Below are positions 48,229-56,879 of a stretch of DNA of 64,000 nt, piece by piece (the first letter of the stretch is position 1; the number at the start of each line of letters is the position of its first letter). The DNA comes from Prauserella_A sp040645195 (GTDB taxonomy: Bacteria; Actinomycetota; Actinomycetes; Mycobacteriales; Pseudonocardiaceae). The position numbers and the translations under genes are program-made. The notes under the pieces are model-generated. The model was given only the letters and a program-made list of their open reading frames with translations. It did no database searches and was not told the origin of the DNA. The DNA is taken from contig NZ_JBEYXW010000004.1 in the NCBI RefSeq assembly GCF_040645195.1, positions 248,001 through 312,000 of the forward strand, written 5' to 3'.

Positions 48229-48893
48229 CCTCCCTGGGTCGCTGCCGGTGGCCGGAGATCGGCCCGGCAGTGCTCGCTGTCCCACTCGGCGCGACCGAAC
48301 AGCACGGTCCGCACCTGCCACTCGACACGGACACGGCGGTCGCAACCGAGCTGTGCCGCAGGCTCGCCGAACGCCTTCCGGGTGTGCTCGTGGCGCCCGC
48401 ACTGCCGTTCGGTTCCAGCGGTGAGCACGCGGGTTTTCCCGGCACCCTCTCCATCGGGCAGGAGGCATTCGAGCGTGTCGTGGTCGAGCTGGCTCGCTCG
48501 GCCGAGGAGTTCGACGGGATCGTGTTCGTCAACGGGCACGGCGGCAATCTCGCGCCGCTGCGCCGCGCGGTCCGGCTCCTGCGTGCCGAGGGCAGGCCCG
48601 TGTTCGCGTGGGCACCGAGCGGCCGTGCCGATGACGCACACGCCGGGCGCACGGAGACGTCGGTCATGCTGCGGCTGCGCCCGGCCGACGTCGAGCTGAC
48701 CGCTGCCGAAGCAGGCAACACGACGCCGCTGCCGGACCTGATGGAGCAGTTGGTGCGCGGCGGTGTGCGAGCGGTGAGTGATAACGGCGTGCTCGGCGAT
48801 CCGTCCGGTGCGAGTGCAGAGGAGGGCGAGGCGCTGCTGGCGACGTGGGCCGATGCGCTGGTCACCGCCGTACGCGGCTGGCTCACGCGGTGA
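48225..48893 (+). CDS. mftE: Mycofactocin peptidase MftE, creatininase family (222 aa)
   Basis: The GTG at 48225 overlaps mftF. Metal-binding motifs of creatinine amidohydrolases are present: GATEQHGPHLPLDTD, GSSGEHAGFPGTLS and NGHGGNLAPL. MftE cuts the crosslinked Val-Tyr dipeptide off the C-terminus of processed MftA to give AHDP. Length is slightly short but has all the metal ligands. It ends the mft operon. Confidence 0.93.
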   Translation: MTSLGRCRWPEIGPAVLAVPLGATEQHGPHLPLDTDTAVATELCRRLAERLPGVLVAPALPFGSSGEHAGFPGTLSIGQEAFERVVVELARSAEEFDGIVFVNGHGGNLAPLRRAVRLLRAEGRPVFAWAPSGRADDAHAGRTETSVMLRLRPADVELTAAEAGNTTPLPDLMEQLVRGGVRAVSDNGVLGDPSGASAEEGEALLATWADALVTAVRGWLTR

Positions 48894-48941
48894 CGCTACC
48901 CTGCCAGAACAGGCACGATCGGCGGCGGAGGTGGTGGCGCG

Positions 48942-49805
48942 ATGACAGCAGCGGATGGGCGGCAGGGTGGTCCGGTGGTCAGCCGGCGCCGCGAGGTCAG
49001 CCACAGGAGCGCGCGATCACTGCTGATGACGCTGCTCGGCGAGTTCGTGCTTCCGCGTGACCGTCCCGTGTGGACTTCCGTGCTGGTGGACGCGCTGGCC
49101 CGGTTCGACGTCGAGGAGAAATCGGCGCGCCAGGCGCTCGCCCGCACCGCGGCCGAGGGCTGGCTGGAGTCGGAACGGCTGGGCAGGCGGGTGCGCTGGT
49201 CGTTGACGCCGCCGGGGCGGACGTTGCTGACTGAGGGCGCGCAGCGGATCTACGACTTCGGTAGCACGGAACGGTCCTGGGACGGGACGTGGCTGGTGGT
49301 GCTGGTATCGGTGCCGGAGGCGAAACGGGATCTGCGGCACCAGCTGCGGACCAAGCTGACGTGGGCGGGTTTCGGCTCGCCGGATCCGGGCGTGTGGATC
49401 ACACCACATGCCTCGCGGGAGAGTGAGGCGCTGACCATCCTCGCCGGACTGGACCTGGCTGACGCGGTGTCGTTCGTCGGCCGGTACGGCGCGATCGGCG
49501 AGGAGGGCACCATGGTCGCGCGGGCATGGGACCTGCGGGACCTGGAGCAGCGGTACGAGGAGTTCGTCACGGAGTTCGGCGCGCTGGAGCCGGCCGGCGG
49601 CGACGCGGTACTGGACGCGCAGACCCGGCTGGTACACGAGTGGCGCCGGTTCCCGTTTCTGGATCCCCAGCTGCCTGCACCGCTGCTGCCGGCCAACTGG
49701 AGAGGAGCCAAGGCGGCGGAACTGTTCCACCGCAGGCATGCCGAATGGCGCCCGGCTGCCCAGCAGCGCTGGGATGAGCGCGTAGCCGATCAGGAAGCGG
49801 CCTGA
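48942..49805 (+). CDS. PaaX-family transcriptional regulator (287 aa)
   Basis: The ATG at 48942 is followed by SARSLLMTLLGEFVLPRD, the PaaX winged-helix start. VLVDALARFDVEEKSARQALARTAAEGWLESERLGRR is the DNA-recognition part, and the central RWDGTWLVVLVSVPEAKRDLRHQLRTKL-like block and PDPGVWITP are typical. PaaX represses aromatic-acid-CoA catabolism and responds to phenylacetyl-CoA; this copy lies beside the box genes and might respond to benzoyl-CoA. That link is positional. It converges on the ligase gene across repeat arrays E and F. Confidence 0.87.
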   Translation: MTAADGRQGGPVVSRRREVSHRSARSLLMTLLGEFVLPRDRPVWTSVLVDALARFDVEEKSARQALARTAAEGWLESERLGRRVRWSLTPPGRTLLTEGAQRIYDFGSTERSWDGTWLVVLVSVPEAKRDLRHQLRTKLTWAGFGSPDPGVWITPHASRESEALTILAGLDLADAVSFVGRYGAIGEEGTMVARAWDLRDLEQRYEEFVTEFGALEPAGGDAVLDAQTRLVHEWRRFPFLDPQLPAPLLPANWRGAKAAELFHRRHAEWRPAAQQRWDERVADQEAA

Positions 49806-49811
49806 CAAAGC

Positions 49812-49916
49812 GCGAGTCCCCCGCCCGGGTCCGCGAGTCCCCCATTCCGGTCGGCGAGTCCCCCGCTCCGGTCGGCGAGTTGCCCGCTCCAGCCCGCGAG
49901 TCCCCCGCACCAGTCA
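49812..49916 (+). repeat. 21-bp tandem repeat array E (5 units)
   Basis: Units start at 49812, 49833, 49854, 49875 and 49896 with GCGAGT. The array begins 6 bp after the paaX stop and faces array F (50020-50145), which is in the opposite orientation. Transcribed together, the two arrays would form a very large inverted repeat with a ~103-nt loop. Confidence 0.92.
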
Positions 49917-50019
49917 GATGAAGGTGCCTCAATGCAGGTGGCTCGGCAACACTTCGGAACGCGGGCGCCAAACGCTGGAGCGCGCAACTCGTCTGCCACG
50001 ACGCAGGTTTCGTGCGCCC

Positions 50020-50145
50020 GAGCGGGCAACTCGCACACCCGAGCGGGCAACTCGCACACCCGAGCGGGCAACTCGCCGACCTGAGCGGGCAACTCGCGCG
50101 CCTGAGCGGGGGACTCGCCGGGCTGGGCGGGGGACTCGCGCCTGG
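50020..50145 (-). repeat. 21-bp tandem repeat array F (6 units), inverted relative to array E
   Basis: Units at 50020, 50041, 50062, 50083, 50104 and 50125 read GAGCGGGCAACTCGC or GAGCGGGGGACTCGC on the top strand. A further decayed unit is visible at 49978. The array ends 27 bp before the stop of the benzoate-CoA ligase gene, at the junction of convergent genes. Confidence 0.9.
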
Positions 50146-50172
50146 GCGCATCGACAACCGGGTAGCCGTCGA

Positions 50173-51720
50173 TCACTGCGGCACCACGGCGTCCGTGGCC
50201 CGGGCTGCCGGGTGCACCGTGCGCACCAGGTCCCGCAGGACGTTGCGGCGGATCTTGCCGGTCGCGGTCTTGGGCAGCTCGCTCAGCTCCACCACGGCAC
50301 GCGGCCGTTTGAACGCCGCGAGCCCCGCACGGCACCACTGGATCAGCTCGTCGGCGTCCACGTGCTTCCCGGGCATGGGCACGACGCACGCGACCGGCTT
50401 GTCGAGCTCGTCGGAGTCGGGCACCGCGACCACCACGGCCTCAGCGACGTCGGGGTGTTCGAGCAACCGCTCCTCCACCTCGCCCGGCGTCACCCAGATA
50501 CCGCCCGCCTTGATCATGTCGTTGAACCGGCCGAGGCAGGAGAACGTACCGTCGTCGTTGCGCACGTACGTGTCGCCCGTGCGCATCCACTCCCCCAGGA
50601 ACACCATCCGCGACGTCGCCGCACGGCACCAGTAGCCGGTCGCCGCGCTGTCCCCCTTGACGTACAGCTCCCCCGCCGTAGCGGTGGTCTCCACCGCCCG
50701 GCCGCACTCGTCGCGGATCTCCACCTCGTAGCCTGGCACCGGCGTACCGGATGACGCGGGACGGACCTCGCCCGGCCTGTTGGAGATGAAGATGTGCAGC
50801 ATCTCGGTGGAGCCGATGCCGTCGAGAACCTCAACGCCGAACTCGTCGTGCATGCCGTGGAACATCCGTGCCGGCAATGCCTCACCGGCCGAAACACCTT
50901 GCCGCACCGAGGAAAACGCATCGCGCGGCACGTCGCCGGCGAGCAGCGGCCCCCAGAAGCTCGGCGTGCCGAACAACAGCGTCGCGCGGTCGGTCCTCGC
51001 CCGGGCCGCAATGAGCTGAGGAGTCGGCCGCGCCGCTTCGAGCAGCGCGGTAGCGCCGACCGACAGCGGGAAGAACATGGAGTTGCCGATGCCGTAGGCG
51101 AAGAACAGCTTCGCCACCGAAAGGCACCGGTCCGCACGGGTGATGCCGAGTACCCGCTGCCCGTAGTTCTCGGCGACGAAGCGAACGTCGGCGTGCCGGT
51201 GCATGGCCGCCTTGGGAGCGCCCGTGGTTCCCGAGGTGTAGAGCCACAGTGCGGGCGAGTCCGCCCAGGTCGGGTACGGCTGCGCGGCCGGGGGCCAGCC
51301 ACTCAGCCGCTGCCAGTCATCGGTGAGCACCACGGTTTCGACATCGGGAGCCGCCTCGCGCACCACCGCAGCGAACTCGCTGGAGCCGAGCACGACGCGC
51401 GTGCGGCAGTCGGCGATCAGCGTGCCCAGCTCACCGCCGGTGAGCATGGTCGAACACGGCACAGCCACGGCACCGAGGTACATCGTGCCCAGGATCGCCG
51501 TGAAGAGCTCGACCTCGTCGGTCATGCACATCACGACGCGCTCCTCGGGACGCACACCGAGCGCGCGCAACCCGCCTGCGACCCGGCGGACCTCCTCGTC
51601 CAGCTCCGCATACGACAGGGTCCGGGTGTTGGACACGACGGCGGTGCGCCCGCCGTCTCCGGCGGTGACATGCCTGCCCACCAGGTACTCGGCCGCGTTG
51701 AAGGTGCTGATGCCGGACAT
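50173..51720 (-). CDS. Benzoate-CoA ligase (515 aa)
   Basis: The ATG at 51720 follows boxB by 10 bp. It is an ANL-superfamily acyl-CoA synthetase of the benzoate-CoA ligase branch: AEYLVGRHVTAGDGGRTAV start, P-loop YTSGTTGAPKAAMHRH, FFAYGIGNSMFFPLSVGATALL, GIGSTEMLHIFISN, a TGD-type RTGDTYVRNDDG, and the C-terminal KTATGKIRRNVLR with the catalytic Lys. It would activate benzoate to benzoyl-CoA for BoxB/BoxC. Last gene of the unit ndh-boxC-boxB-ligase. Confidence 0.93.
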   Translation of the reverse strand: MSGISTFNAAEYLVGRHVTAGDGGRTAVVSNTRTLSYAELDEEVRRVAGGLRALGVRPEERVVMCMTDEVELFTAILGTMYLGAVAVPCSTMLTGGELGTLIADCRTRVVLGSSEFAAVVREAAPDVETVVLTDDWQRLSGWPPAAQPYPTWADSPALWLYTSGTTGAPKAAMHRHADVRFVAENYGQRVLGITRADRCLSVAKLFFAYGIGNSMFFPLSVGATALLEAARPTPQLIAARARTDRATLLFGTPSFWGPLLAGDVPRDAFSSVRQGVSAGEALPARMFHGMHDEFGVEVLDGIGSTEMLHIFISNRPGEVRPASSGTPVPGYEVEIRDECGRAVETTATAGELYVKGDSAATGYWCRAATSRMVFLGEWMRTGDTYVRNDDGTFSCLGRFNDMIKAGGIWVTPGEVEERLLEHPDVAEAVVVAVPDSDELDKPVACVVPMPGKHVDADELIQWCRAGLAAFKRPRAVVELSELPKTATGKIRRNVLRDLVRTVHPAARATDAVVPQ

Positions 51721-51730
51721 GGGCCCCGCC

Positions 51731-53152
51731 TTAGGTCAGGTAGACGTATTCGTAGTCGAAGGGCTTGCCGTTGATGCCATTGGCCGGGGGTGCCACCCAG
51801 CTCGCGATCTTGCCACGTTCGTAGACCGGTTTCATCAACGAACGCACGAACGTCAGATCTTCGGTGGTCGGCAACCATTTCCTCATCCCGGCCTCCCAGG
51901 TCTGCTCGTCGACGATAGTGCCGTCGGGGGTGACGTGGTAGCCCGCGTTGATCCCCACCCTGCGGTTGAACGCCGGATGCGGCAGGCGGAGCCGGTAGCC
52001 GATGCCGCGTTCGGCGAGGATCTTGTTCCAGCGCTTGACACCACTGCCGCAGTCGGCGATGTACTCGCCGCGCAGGTCCAGGTTGAGCAGCAGGATGGCC
52101 TGCCGCTCGTCCTGGCTCCAGGTGCCGTCGTCCCGCGGGCGCTGCAGCACGGCGCTGTCGTCGGTGAGCTTGTGGTCGTCCCGGCGGCGGGTCTCCAGCC
52201 ACCTGCCCTTCAACCCTGCCGTGTAGTAGTTGGCGGCGTTGGTGGACGTCTCGCTGCCGAAGAGGTCCAGCGAGACGCTGTAGTGGAAGTTGATGTAACG
52301 CTGGATGACATCCAGCGGAATCCCGCCGTGCGCGCCGATGTCGAGGGTGTCGTGCTCGCGCACCAGCTCGGCGCTGCGGGCCACCACCCGGTCGACACCC
52401 GTGGTGCCGACGAACATGTGGTGCGCCTCCTCCTTGAGCATGAACTCGCAGGTACGGGACAGCGGATCGAACGCGCTTTCCTTGAGCGTGCCGAGCTGGT
52501 ACTTGCCGTCGCGGTCGGTGAAGTAGGTGAACATGTAGAACGCCAGCCAGTCGGCGGTCTCCTCGTTGAACGCGCCGAGAATGCGCGGTGAGTCGGGGCT
52601 GCCGGAGTTGCGGTAGAGCAGTGCCTCGGCCTCCTCCCTGCCCTCCTTGCCGAAGTAGGCATGCAGCAGGTACACCATCGCCCACAGGTGCCTGCCTTCC
52701 TCCACATTGACCTGGAAGAGGTTGCGCAGGTCGTACAGGCTCGGCGCGGTCAGCCCCAGCAGACGTTGTTGCTCGACCGACGCCGGTTCCGTATCACCCT
52801 GGATCACGATCAGGCGTTGCAGCTCTGCCCGGTACTCACCGGGTACCTGCTGCCACACCGACTGTCCTTTGTGCTCACCGAAACCGATGGTGCGGTCGGG
52901 ATCGCGTTCGGCGAGGAAGATCCCCCACCGGTAGTCCTCCGGGACGACCTGGTCGAAATGCGCCCAGCCCTCGCGGCCGACACTCACCGCAGTGCGCAGG
53001 TAGACGCCATGCGTTTCCAGTGTGGGCCCCATTTCGGCCCACCAGTTCATGAACCGCGGTTGCCAGCCTTCGAGCGCACGCTGCAGCCTGCGGTTCGACG
53101 ACAGCTCGACGTTGTTGGGGATCTTGGCGTCGTAGTCGATTGTGGTCGGCAT
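51731..53152 (-). CDS. boxB: Benzoyl-CoA 2,3-epoxidase BoxB (473 aa)
   Basis: The ATG at 53152 (MPTTIDYDAKIPNNVEL) is 4 bp after boxC. BoxB is the di-iron oxygenase that epoxidises the ring of benzoyl-CoA. Diiron ligand regions are NVEEGRHLWAMVYLL and EFMLKEEAHHMFVG; GTLKESAFDPLSRTCEF and the C-terminal KPFDYEYVYLT are typical of BoxB. Normally electrons come from BoxA, which is not in the window, so the reductase must be encoded elsewhere or replaced. Confidence 0.95.
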   Translation of the reverse strand: MPTTIDYDAKIPNNVELSSNRRLQRALEGWQPRFMNWWAEMGPTLETHGVYLRTAVSVGREGWAHFDQVVPEDYRWGIFLAERDPDRTIGFGEHKGQSVWQQVPGEYRAELQRLIVIQGDTEPASVEQQRLLGLTAPSLYDLRNLFQVNVEEGRHLWAMVYLLHAYFGKEGREEAEALLYRNSGSPDSPRILGAFNEETADWLAFYMFTYFTDRDGKYQLGTLKESAFDPLSRTCEFMLKEEAHHMFVGTTGVDRVVARSAELVREHDTLDIGAHGGIPLDVIQRYINFHYSVSLDLFGSETSTNAANYYTAGLKGRWLETRRRDDHKLTDDSAVLQRPRDDGTWSQDERQAILLLNLDLRGEYIADCGSGVKRWNKILAERGIGYRLRLPHPAFNRRVGINAGYHVTPDGTIVDEQTWEAGMRKWLPTTEDLTFVRSLMKPVYERGKIASWVAPPANGINGKPFDYEYVYLT

Positions 53153-53156
53153 CGCT

Positions 53157-54848
53157 TCAGACTCGCTTCCTGTCGTACACGGGCTTGCGACCCGTGCCAT
53201 AGCGGCGCAACGCACCGTCCTGGCCGGCGGCGTTCGGCCGGTTGAAGATCCAGTTCTGCCAGGCGGACAACCGCCCGAAGATCTTGGTCTCGATCGTCTC
53301 CGCGCCGACGAAACGGTGATTGGCCTCCATGCCGGTGAGTGCGTCCGGTGACAGCGATCGGCGGCCCTCGATCACCAGGCGGATCTCGTCCTCCCAGTCG
53401 ATGTCATCCGGTGCGTCGGTGACCAGTCCCAGCTCAGCGGCCTCTGCCGCGGAGATCTCCCGGTCCCGTTCCCCGGCAAGCCGCGCCACGTGACCGGCGT
53501 CACCGTAGAACCGGGAGTCCATCCTGGACAGACCGTTACCCATCGGGAACGATCCGAAATTGGCCTGGGACAACGTGATCGAGGCACGCTCAGCACTGTC
53601 CTCGTCGTCGATCGGCGGACCGTCCAAGATGTACTGCCGGTCGCAGGCCAGCGCCAGCTCCAGCAGCAGACCCGCGAAGCAGCTGCCGGGCTCGATCAGC
53701 GCGATCAGGCTACGGCTGGTCACATCCAGCCGCTTCAGCGTGCGCTTGTAGTAGTGCACGATCTCGTTGCACAGCCAGTCCTCGGCGGCATTGGCGAGCA
53801 CGAGCCGCTCATGAGCCAGCACCGCCGCGGGATCGCCGACCGTGCGGAACACCCAGGTTCCCAGCTCGGGTTCATTGGTACGCAACCGCAGGATCGCATC
53901 GTCCAGCTCCCGCGTCACGGCCAGCAGCCAGAACCGCGCGCCCTGCGCGTGCACATCGGAGGGTGTCAACGTATCCGGTCCGCGCACGGTCAGCTCGACG
54001 ATGCCTGCTGTCCGGTCACAGTGGACGGTGAGGTGGTCGTAGGTGAGCCCGTCAGCGGATTCCGTCCGGGCCAACGGCGTCAGCTCGATACCCTCGACGC
54101 CGGCGGGTCGCCTGCTCCGAGTGGCCAGCTCCCGCGCACGGCCCGCCACCACCTCGGCGAACTCCCGGCGTGGAGCCAGCTCGTCGACCAGCCGCCACTC
54201 CACCGCCGTCTTGCCTTTCACGCCGTCGCTGCGGGTGGCGAACACATCCGCGCGGTCCTTGCGCACCCGCCGCTTGTCCACCATCCTCGTCAGCCCACCG
54301 GTTCCCGGGAGTACCCCGAGCAGCGGCACCTCGGGCAGCGCGACGGTGGAGGAGTTGTCGTCGATCAGGACGATGTGCTCGCACGCCAGCGCCAGCTCGT
54401 ACCCGCCACCGGCGCAGGAGCCGTTGACCGCGGCGAGGTAGACCTGCCCGGAGTGCTCGGTCGCGTCCTCCATGCCGTTGCGGGTCTCGTTGGTGAACTT
54501 GCAGAAGTTCACCTTCCACTCGTGCGACGAGCCGGCGAGCATCCGGATGTTCGCACCGGCGCAGAAGACATCGTCCTTCGCGCTGGTCACAACGACCGCC
54601 CGCACACCGGGATGCTCGAACCGCAACCGCTGCGTGGCGTCGTACAGCTCGATGTCCACGCCGATGTCGTAGGAGTTGAGCTTGAGCTCATAGCCGGGCA
54701 GCAGCCCGCCGTCGGGGTCGACGTCCAGCTCGAGCCACGCGATCGGCTCCTCGACCCGCAACCGCCAGTGCCGGTACGCACGGGGGTGGCGGTCGAACGA
54801 CACGGTCGTCCTCGCGTGCTCGGTGTCCACGGCGTCGATGGCGGTCAC
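53157..54848 (-). CDS. boxC: 2,3-epoxybenzoyl-CoA dihydrolase (benzoyl-CoA-dihydrodiol lyase) BoxC (563 aa)
   Basis: The GTG at 54848 begins MTAIDAVDTEHARTTVSFDRHP. BoxC hydrolytically opens the epoxidised ring to the semialdehyde CoA ester plus formate. It has a doubled crotonase-like fold: the first oxyanion region DDVFCAGANIRML with NGSCAGGGYELALACEHIVLIDD, the second SLIALIEPGSCFAGLLLELALACDR, and FGRLSAWQNWIFNRPNA at the end. Length is normal. It is 33 bp downstream of ndh on the same strand. Confidence 0.94.
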   Translation of the reverse strand: MTAIDAVDTEHARTTVSFDRHPRAYRHWRLRVEEPIAWLELDVDPDGGLLPGYELKLNSYDIGVDIELYDATQRLRFEHPGVRAVVVTSAKDDVFCAGANIRMLAGSSHEWKVNFCKFTNETRNGMEDATEHSGQVYLAAVNGSCAGGGYELALACEHIVLIDDNSSTVALPEVPLLGVLPGTGGLTRMVDKRRVRKDRADVFATRSDGVKGKTAVEWRLVDELAPRREFAEVVAGRARELATRSRRPAGVEGIELTPLARTESADGLTYDHLTVHCDRTAGIVELTVRGPDTLTPSDVHAQGARFWLLAVTRELDDAILRLRTNEPELGTWVFRTVGDPAAVLAHERLVLANAAEDWLCNEIVHYYKRTLKRLDVTSRSLIALIEPGSCFAGLLLELALACDRQYILDGPPIDDEDSAERASITLSQANFGSFPMGNGLSRMDSRFYGDAGHVARLAGERDREISAAEAAELGLVTDAPDDIDWEDEIRLVIEGRRSLSPDALTGMEANHRFVGAETIETKIFGRLSAWQNWIFNRPNAAGQDGALRRYGTGRKPVYDRKRV

Positions 54849-54881
54849 CTCACCGATTTTCGACGCAGCATCGCACCTTCG

Positions 54882-56192
54882 TCAATGTTTTGTAGAACTA
54901 AGTCCCTCCGCCGCCTCCTCGAAGGCGCCACGTGGCTCCTCGCGTGAATCCAGGTTGACCACGTCATGCCCGAACGGCATGCCGACGAGCCAGTCGCCGA
55001 GTACCCGGATCTTGCGGTTCAACGTCGGAATCTGGGTCGCGTAGTAGGTGCGGCGGAGCAGCCACGCCGCAAAACCGTCGATCTTGAAGCCGAACACGTT
55101 GCCGAGTGCCTTGTTCTTGCCGAGCGTCACGAACTCACCGCGGTTGCGGTAGCGGAACGCCTGCGGTGGACCGCCACGCAACCGGGCCAGGATGTTGTCG
55201 CCGATCCGGCGCCCCTGGTGCACCGCGTACTGCGCGGTCGGCGGGCACAGCCCACCCTGCACCAGATCGGGCACCGCCGCGCTGTCACCCGCCGCCCAGA
55301 TGCCGGGGTGGCCCTCGACGCTCAGGGTCTCGTCCACGACAAGGCTGCCGCGTTGATCCACCGGCAGGCCCAGCTCGGCGAGCAGCGGCGGCGGTCTCGT
55401 ACCCGCCACCCAGACCAGGGTTCCCGCGCGGAACTTCGAGCCGTCCGAAAGCTTCAGCAACCCGTCCTCGGCGGACTCCAGCAGGGTGCCGAGCCGGATG
55501 TCGATGCCGCGAGCGGTCAGCTCGGTGACCGCCCACGCGGACAGTTCCCTGCTGACCATGGTGAGGATGTGGTCCGTCGCCTCGATGAGCACCCAGCGCA
55601 TTTCCGCGGGGTCCACGCCGGGATAGCCGGCGAGCACGTCGATGGCCATGTCCTGCAGTTCGGCCATCGCCTCGACGCCGGTGTAGCCGCCGCCGACGAA
55701 CACGAACGTCAGCGCGTACCGGCGCAGCTCGGGATCGGTGTTGGCCGAGGCGATCTCCAGCTGGCGTAGTACCTGGTCGCGCAGGTGCGCGGCCTCGGCG
55801 AGTGAGTTGAACCCGATGCCGTATTCGGCGAGCCCGGGAACGGGCAGGATGCGCGCCACGGCGCCGAGCCCGAGTACGAGCTGGTCATAGGGAAGCTCCA
55901 GCGACGGGCCCGCTTCCGGCTCGACGACCGCGACCCGGCGCTCGAGGTCGAGGCCGGTCAGCCTGCCCGCGACGAACCGGGTACGACGCAGCACGGCGCG
56001 CAGCGGTACGACGGCATGCCGGGGTTCGAGGCTCCCGGAGGCCACCTCGGGCAGCAACGGCCGGTACACCATGAAGTTCTCCGGATTGACCATGGTCACC
56101 ACGGCCTCCCCCCGGCGAAGCCGCCGCTGGAGCCGCAGGGCGGCGTACAGGCCGACATAGCCGCCGCCGATGATCACGATCCGTTTCGACAC
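54882..56192 (-). CDS. ndh: Type II NADH dehydrogenase (436 aa)
   Basis: The GTG at 56192 (VSKRIVIIGGGYVGLYAALRLQ) follows GGAGGTGTG. A single-subunit flavoprotein that passes electrons from NADH to menaquinone without pumping protons. The FAD motif GGGYVGLYAA, the NADH motif FVFVGGGYTGVEAMAEL and IWAAGDSAAVP are clear; the C-terminal LLRRTYYATQIPTLNRKIRVLGDWLVG is the membrane-association part. It heads the reverse-strand box genes at only 33 bp, so it may share their transcript, although an ndh normally has a housekeeping role. Confidence 0.92.
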   Translation of the reverse strand: MSKRIVIIGGGYVGLYAALRLQRRLRRGEAVVTMVNPENFMVYRPLLPEVASGSLEPRHAVVPLRAVLRRTRFVAGRLTGLDLERRVAVVEPEAGPSLELPYDQLVLGLGAVARILPVPGLAEYGIGFNSLAEAAHLRDQVLRQLEIASANTDPELRRYALTFVFVGGGYTGVEAMAELQDMAIDVLAGYPGVDPAEMRWVLIEATDHILTMVSRELSAWAVTELTARGIDIRLGTLLESAEDGLLKLSDGSKFRAGTLVWVAGTRPPPLLAELGLPVDQRGSLVVDETLSVEGHPGIWAAGDSAAVPDLVQGGLCPPTAQYAVHQGRRIGDNILARLRGGPPQAFRYRNRGEFVTLGKNKALGNVFGFKIDGFAAWLLRRTYYATQIPTLNRKIRVLGDWLVGMPFGHDVVNLDSREEPRGAFEEAAEGLSSTKH

Positions 56193-56318
56193 GGGACACA
56201 CCTCCTGCCGGCCCGCGTAGGTCGACCACGTACGCCAGGTCGGGTACCCATGCGCCGTGCCGCGAACCCGGCGGCGCCGCACGCGAGCGCGGAGGGGCCA
56301 CGACAGTAGTGTCACGGC

Positions 56319-56879
56319 GTGGGGACACGGCGAGAACAGGCACTGGACGCGGCGATCCGGGTGCTCGGCACGCACGGATCGCGCGCGCTCACCCACCGCG
56401 CGGTCGACACCGAGGCGGGCTTACCAGCCGGGTCGACGTCGAACCACTTCCGCACGCGCGAAGCCCTTCTCGCGGGCGTACTACAACGGCTGAGCGAGCT
56501 GGAACGGGCGAGCTGGCAGCACCTCACCGCACAGCTGACCGACCCCACCGTCGAGACCTTCGCCCACGCTGTGGGGCGCTTCGCCCGCGAACTGGCCGAC
56601 GGAGGCCGGACGGTCACACTCGCCCGGCATGCGATCTTCGCCGAGGCCTCCGTTCACGACGAGTTGCGCCGGCAGATCTCCAAGCGCCGCGCGGAGATCG
56701 AGTCGTGGGGCGCCGGCTGGTTCGGCCGGCTCGGCTCGCCCCGGCCAGTGCAGGACCTGCGGGCGGTGCTGGCGTTGCTCGACGGTCTGCTGGTACACGA
56801 GTGCACCACGCCCGACCCGGCTTTCGACCCCGAGCCCGTCATCCGCGCACTACTGACGGGGCTGCGGGCCACGTGGTGA
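56319..56879 (+). CDS. TetR-family regulator (186 aa)
   Basis: A GTG start at 56319 gives MGTRREQALDAAIRVLGTHGSRALTHRAVDTEAGLPAGSTSNHFRTREALLAG, a TetR HTH with the family 'GVPxGSxxxHFxxxEaLL' pattern. The C-terminal ligand domain (about 70-186) resembles TetR_C of actinobacterial regulators of unknown effector. It is divergent from ndh across 126 bp, so it is a candidate regulator of the ndh-box unit. It ends directly against the convergent PPOX gene. Confidence 0.83.
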   Translation: MGTRREQALDAAIRVLGTHGSRALTHRAVDTEAGLPAGSTSNHFRTREALLAGVLQRLSELERASWQHLTAQLTDPTVETFAHAVGRFARELADGGRTVTLARHAIFAEASVHDELRRQISKRRAEIESWGAGWFGRLGSPRPVQDLRAVLALLDGLLVHECTTPDPAFDPEPVIRALLTGLRATW

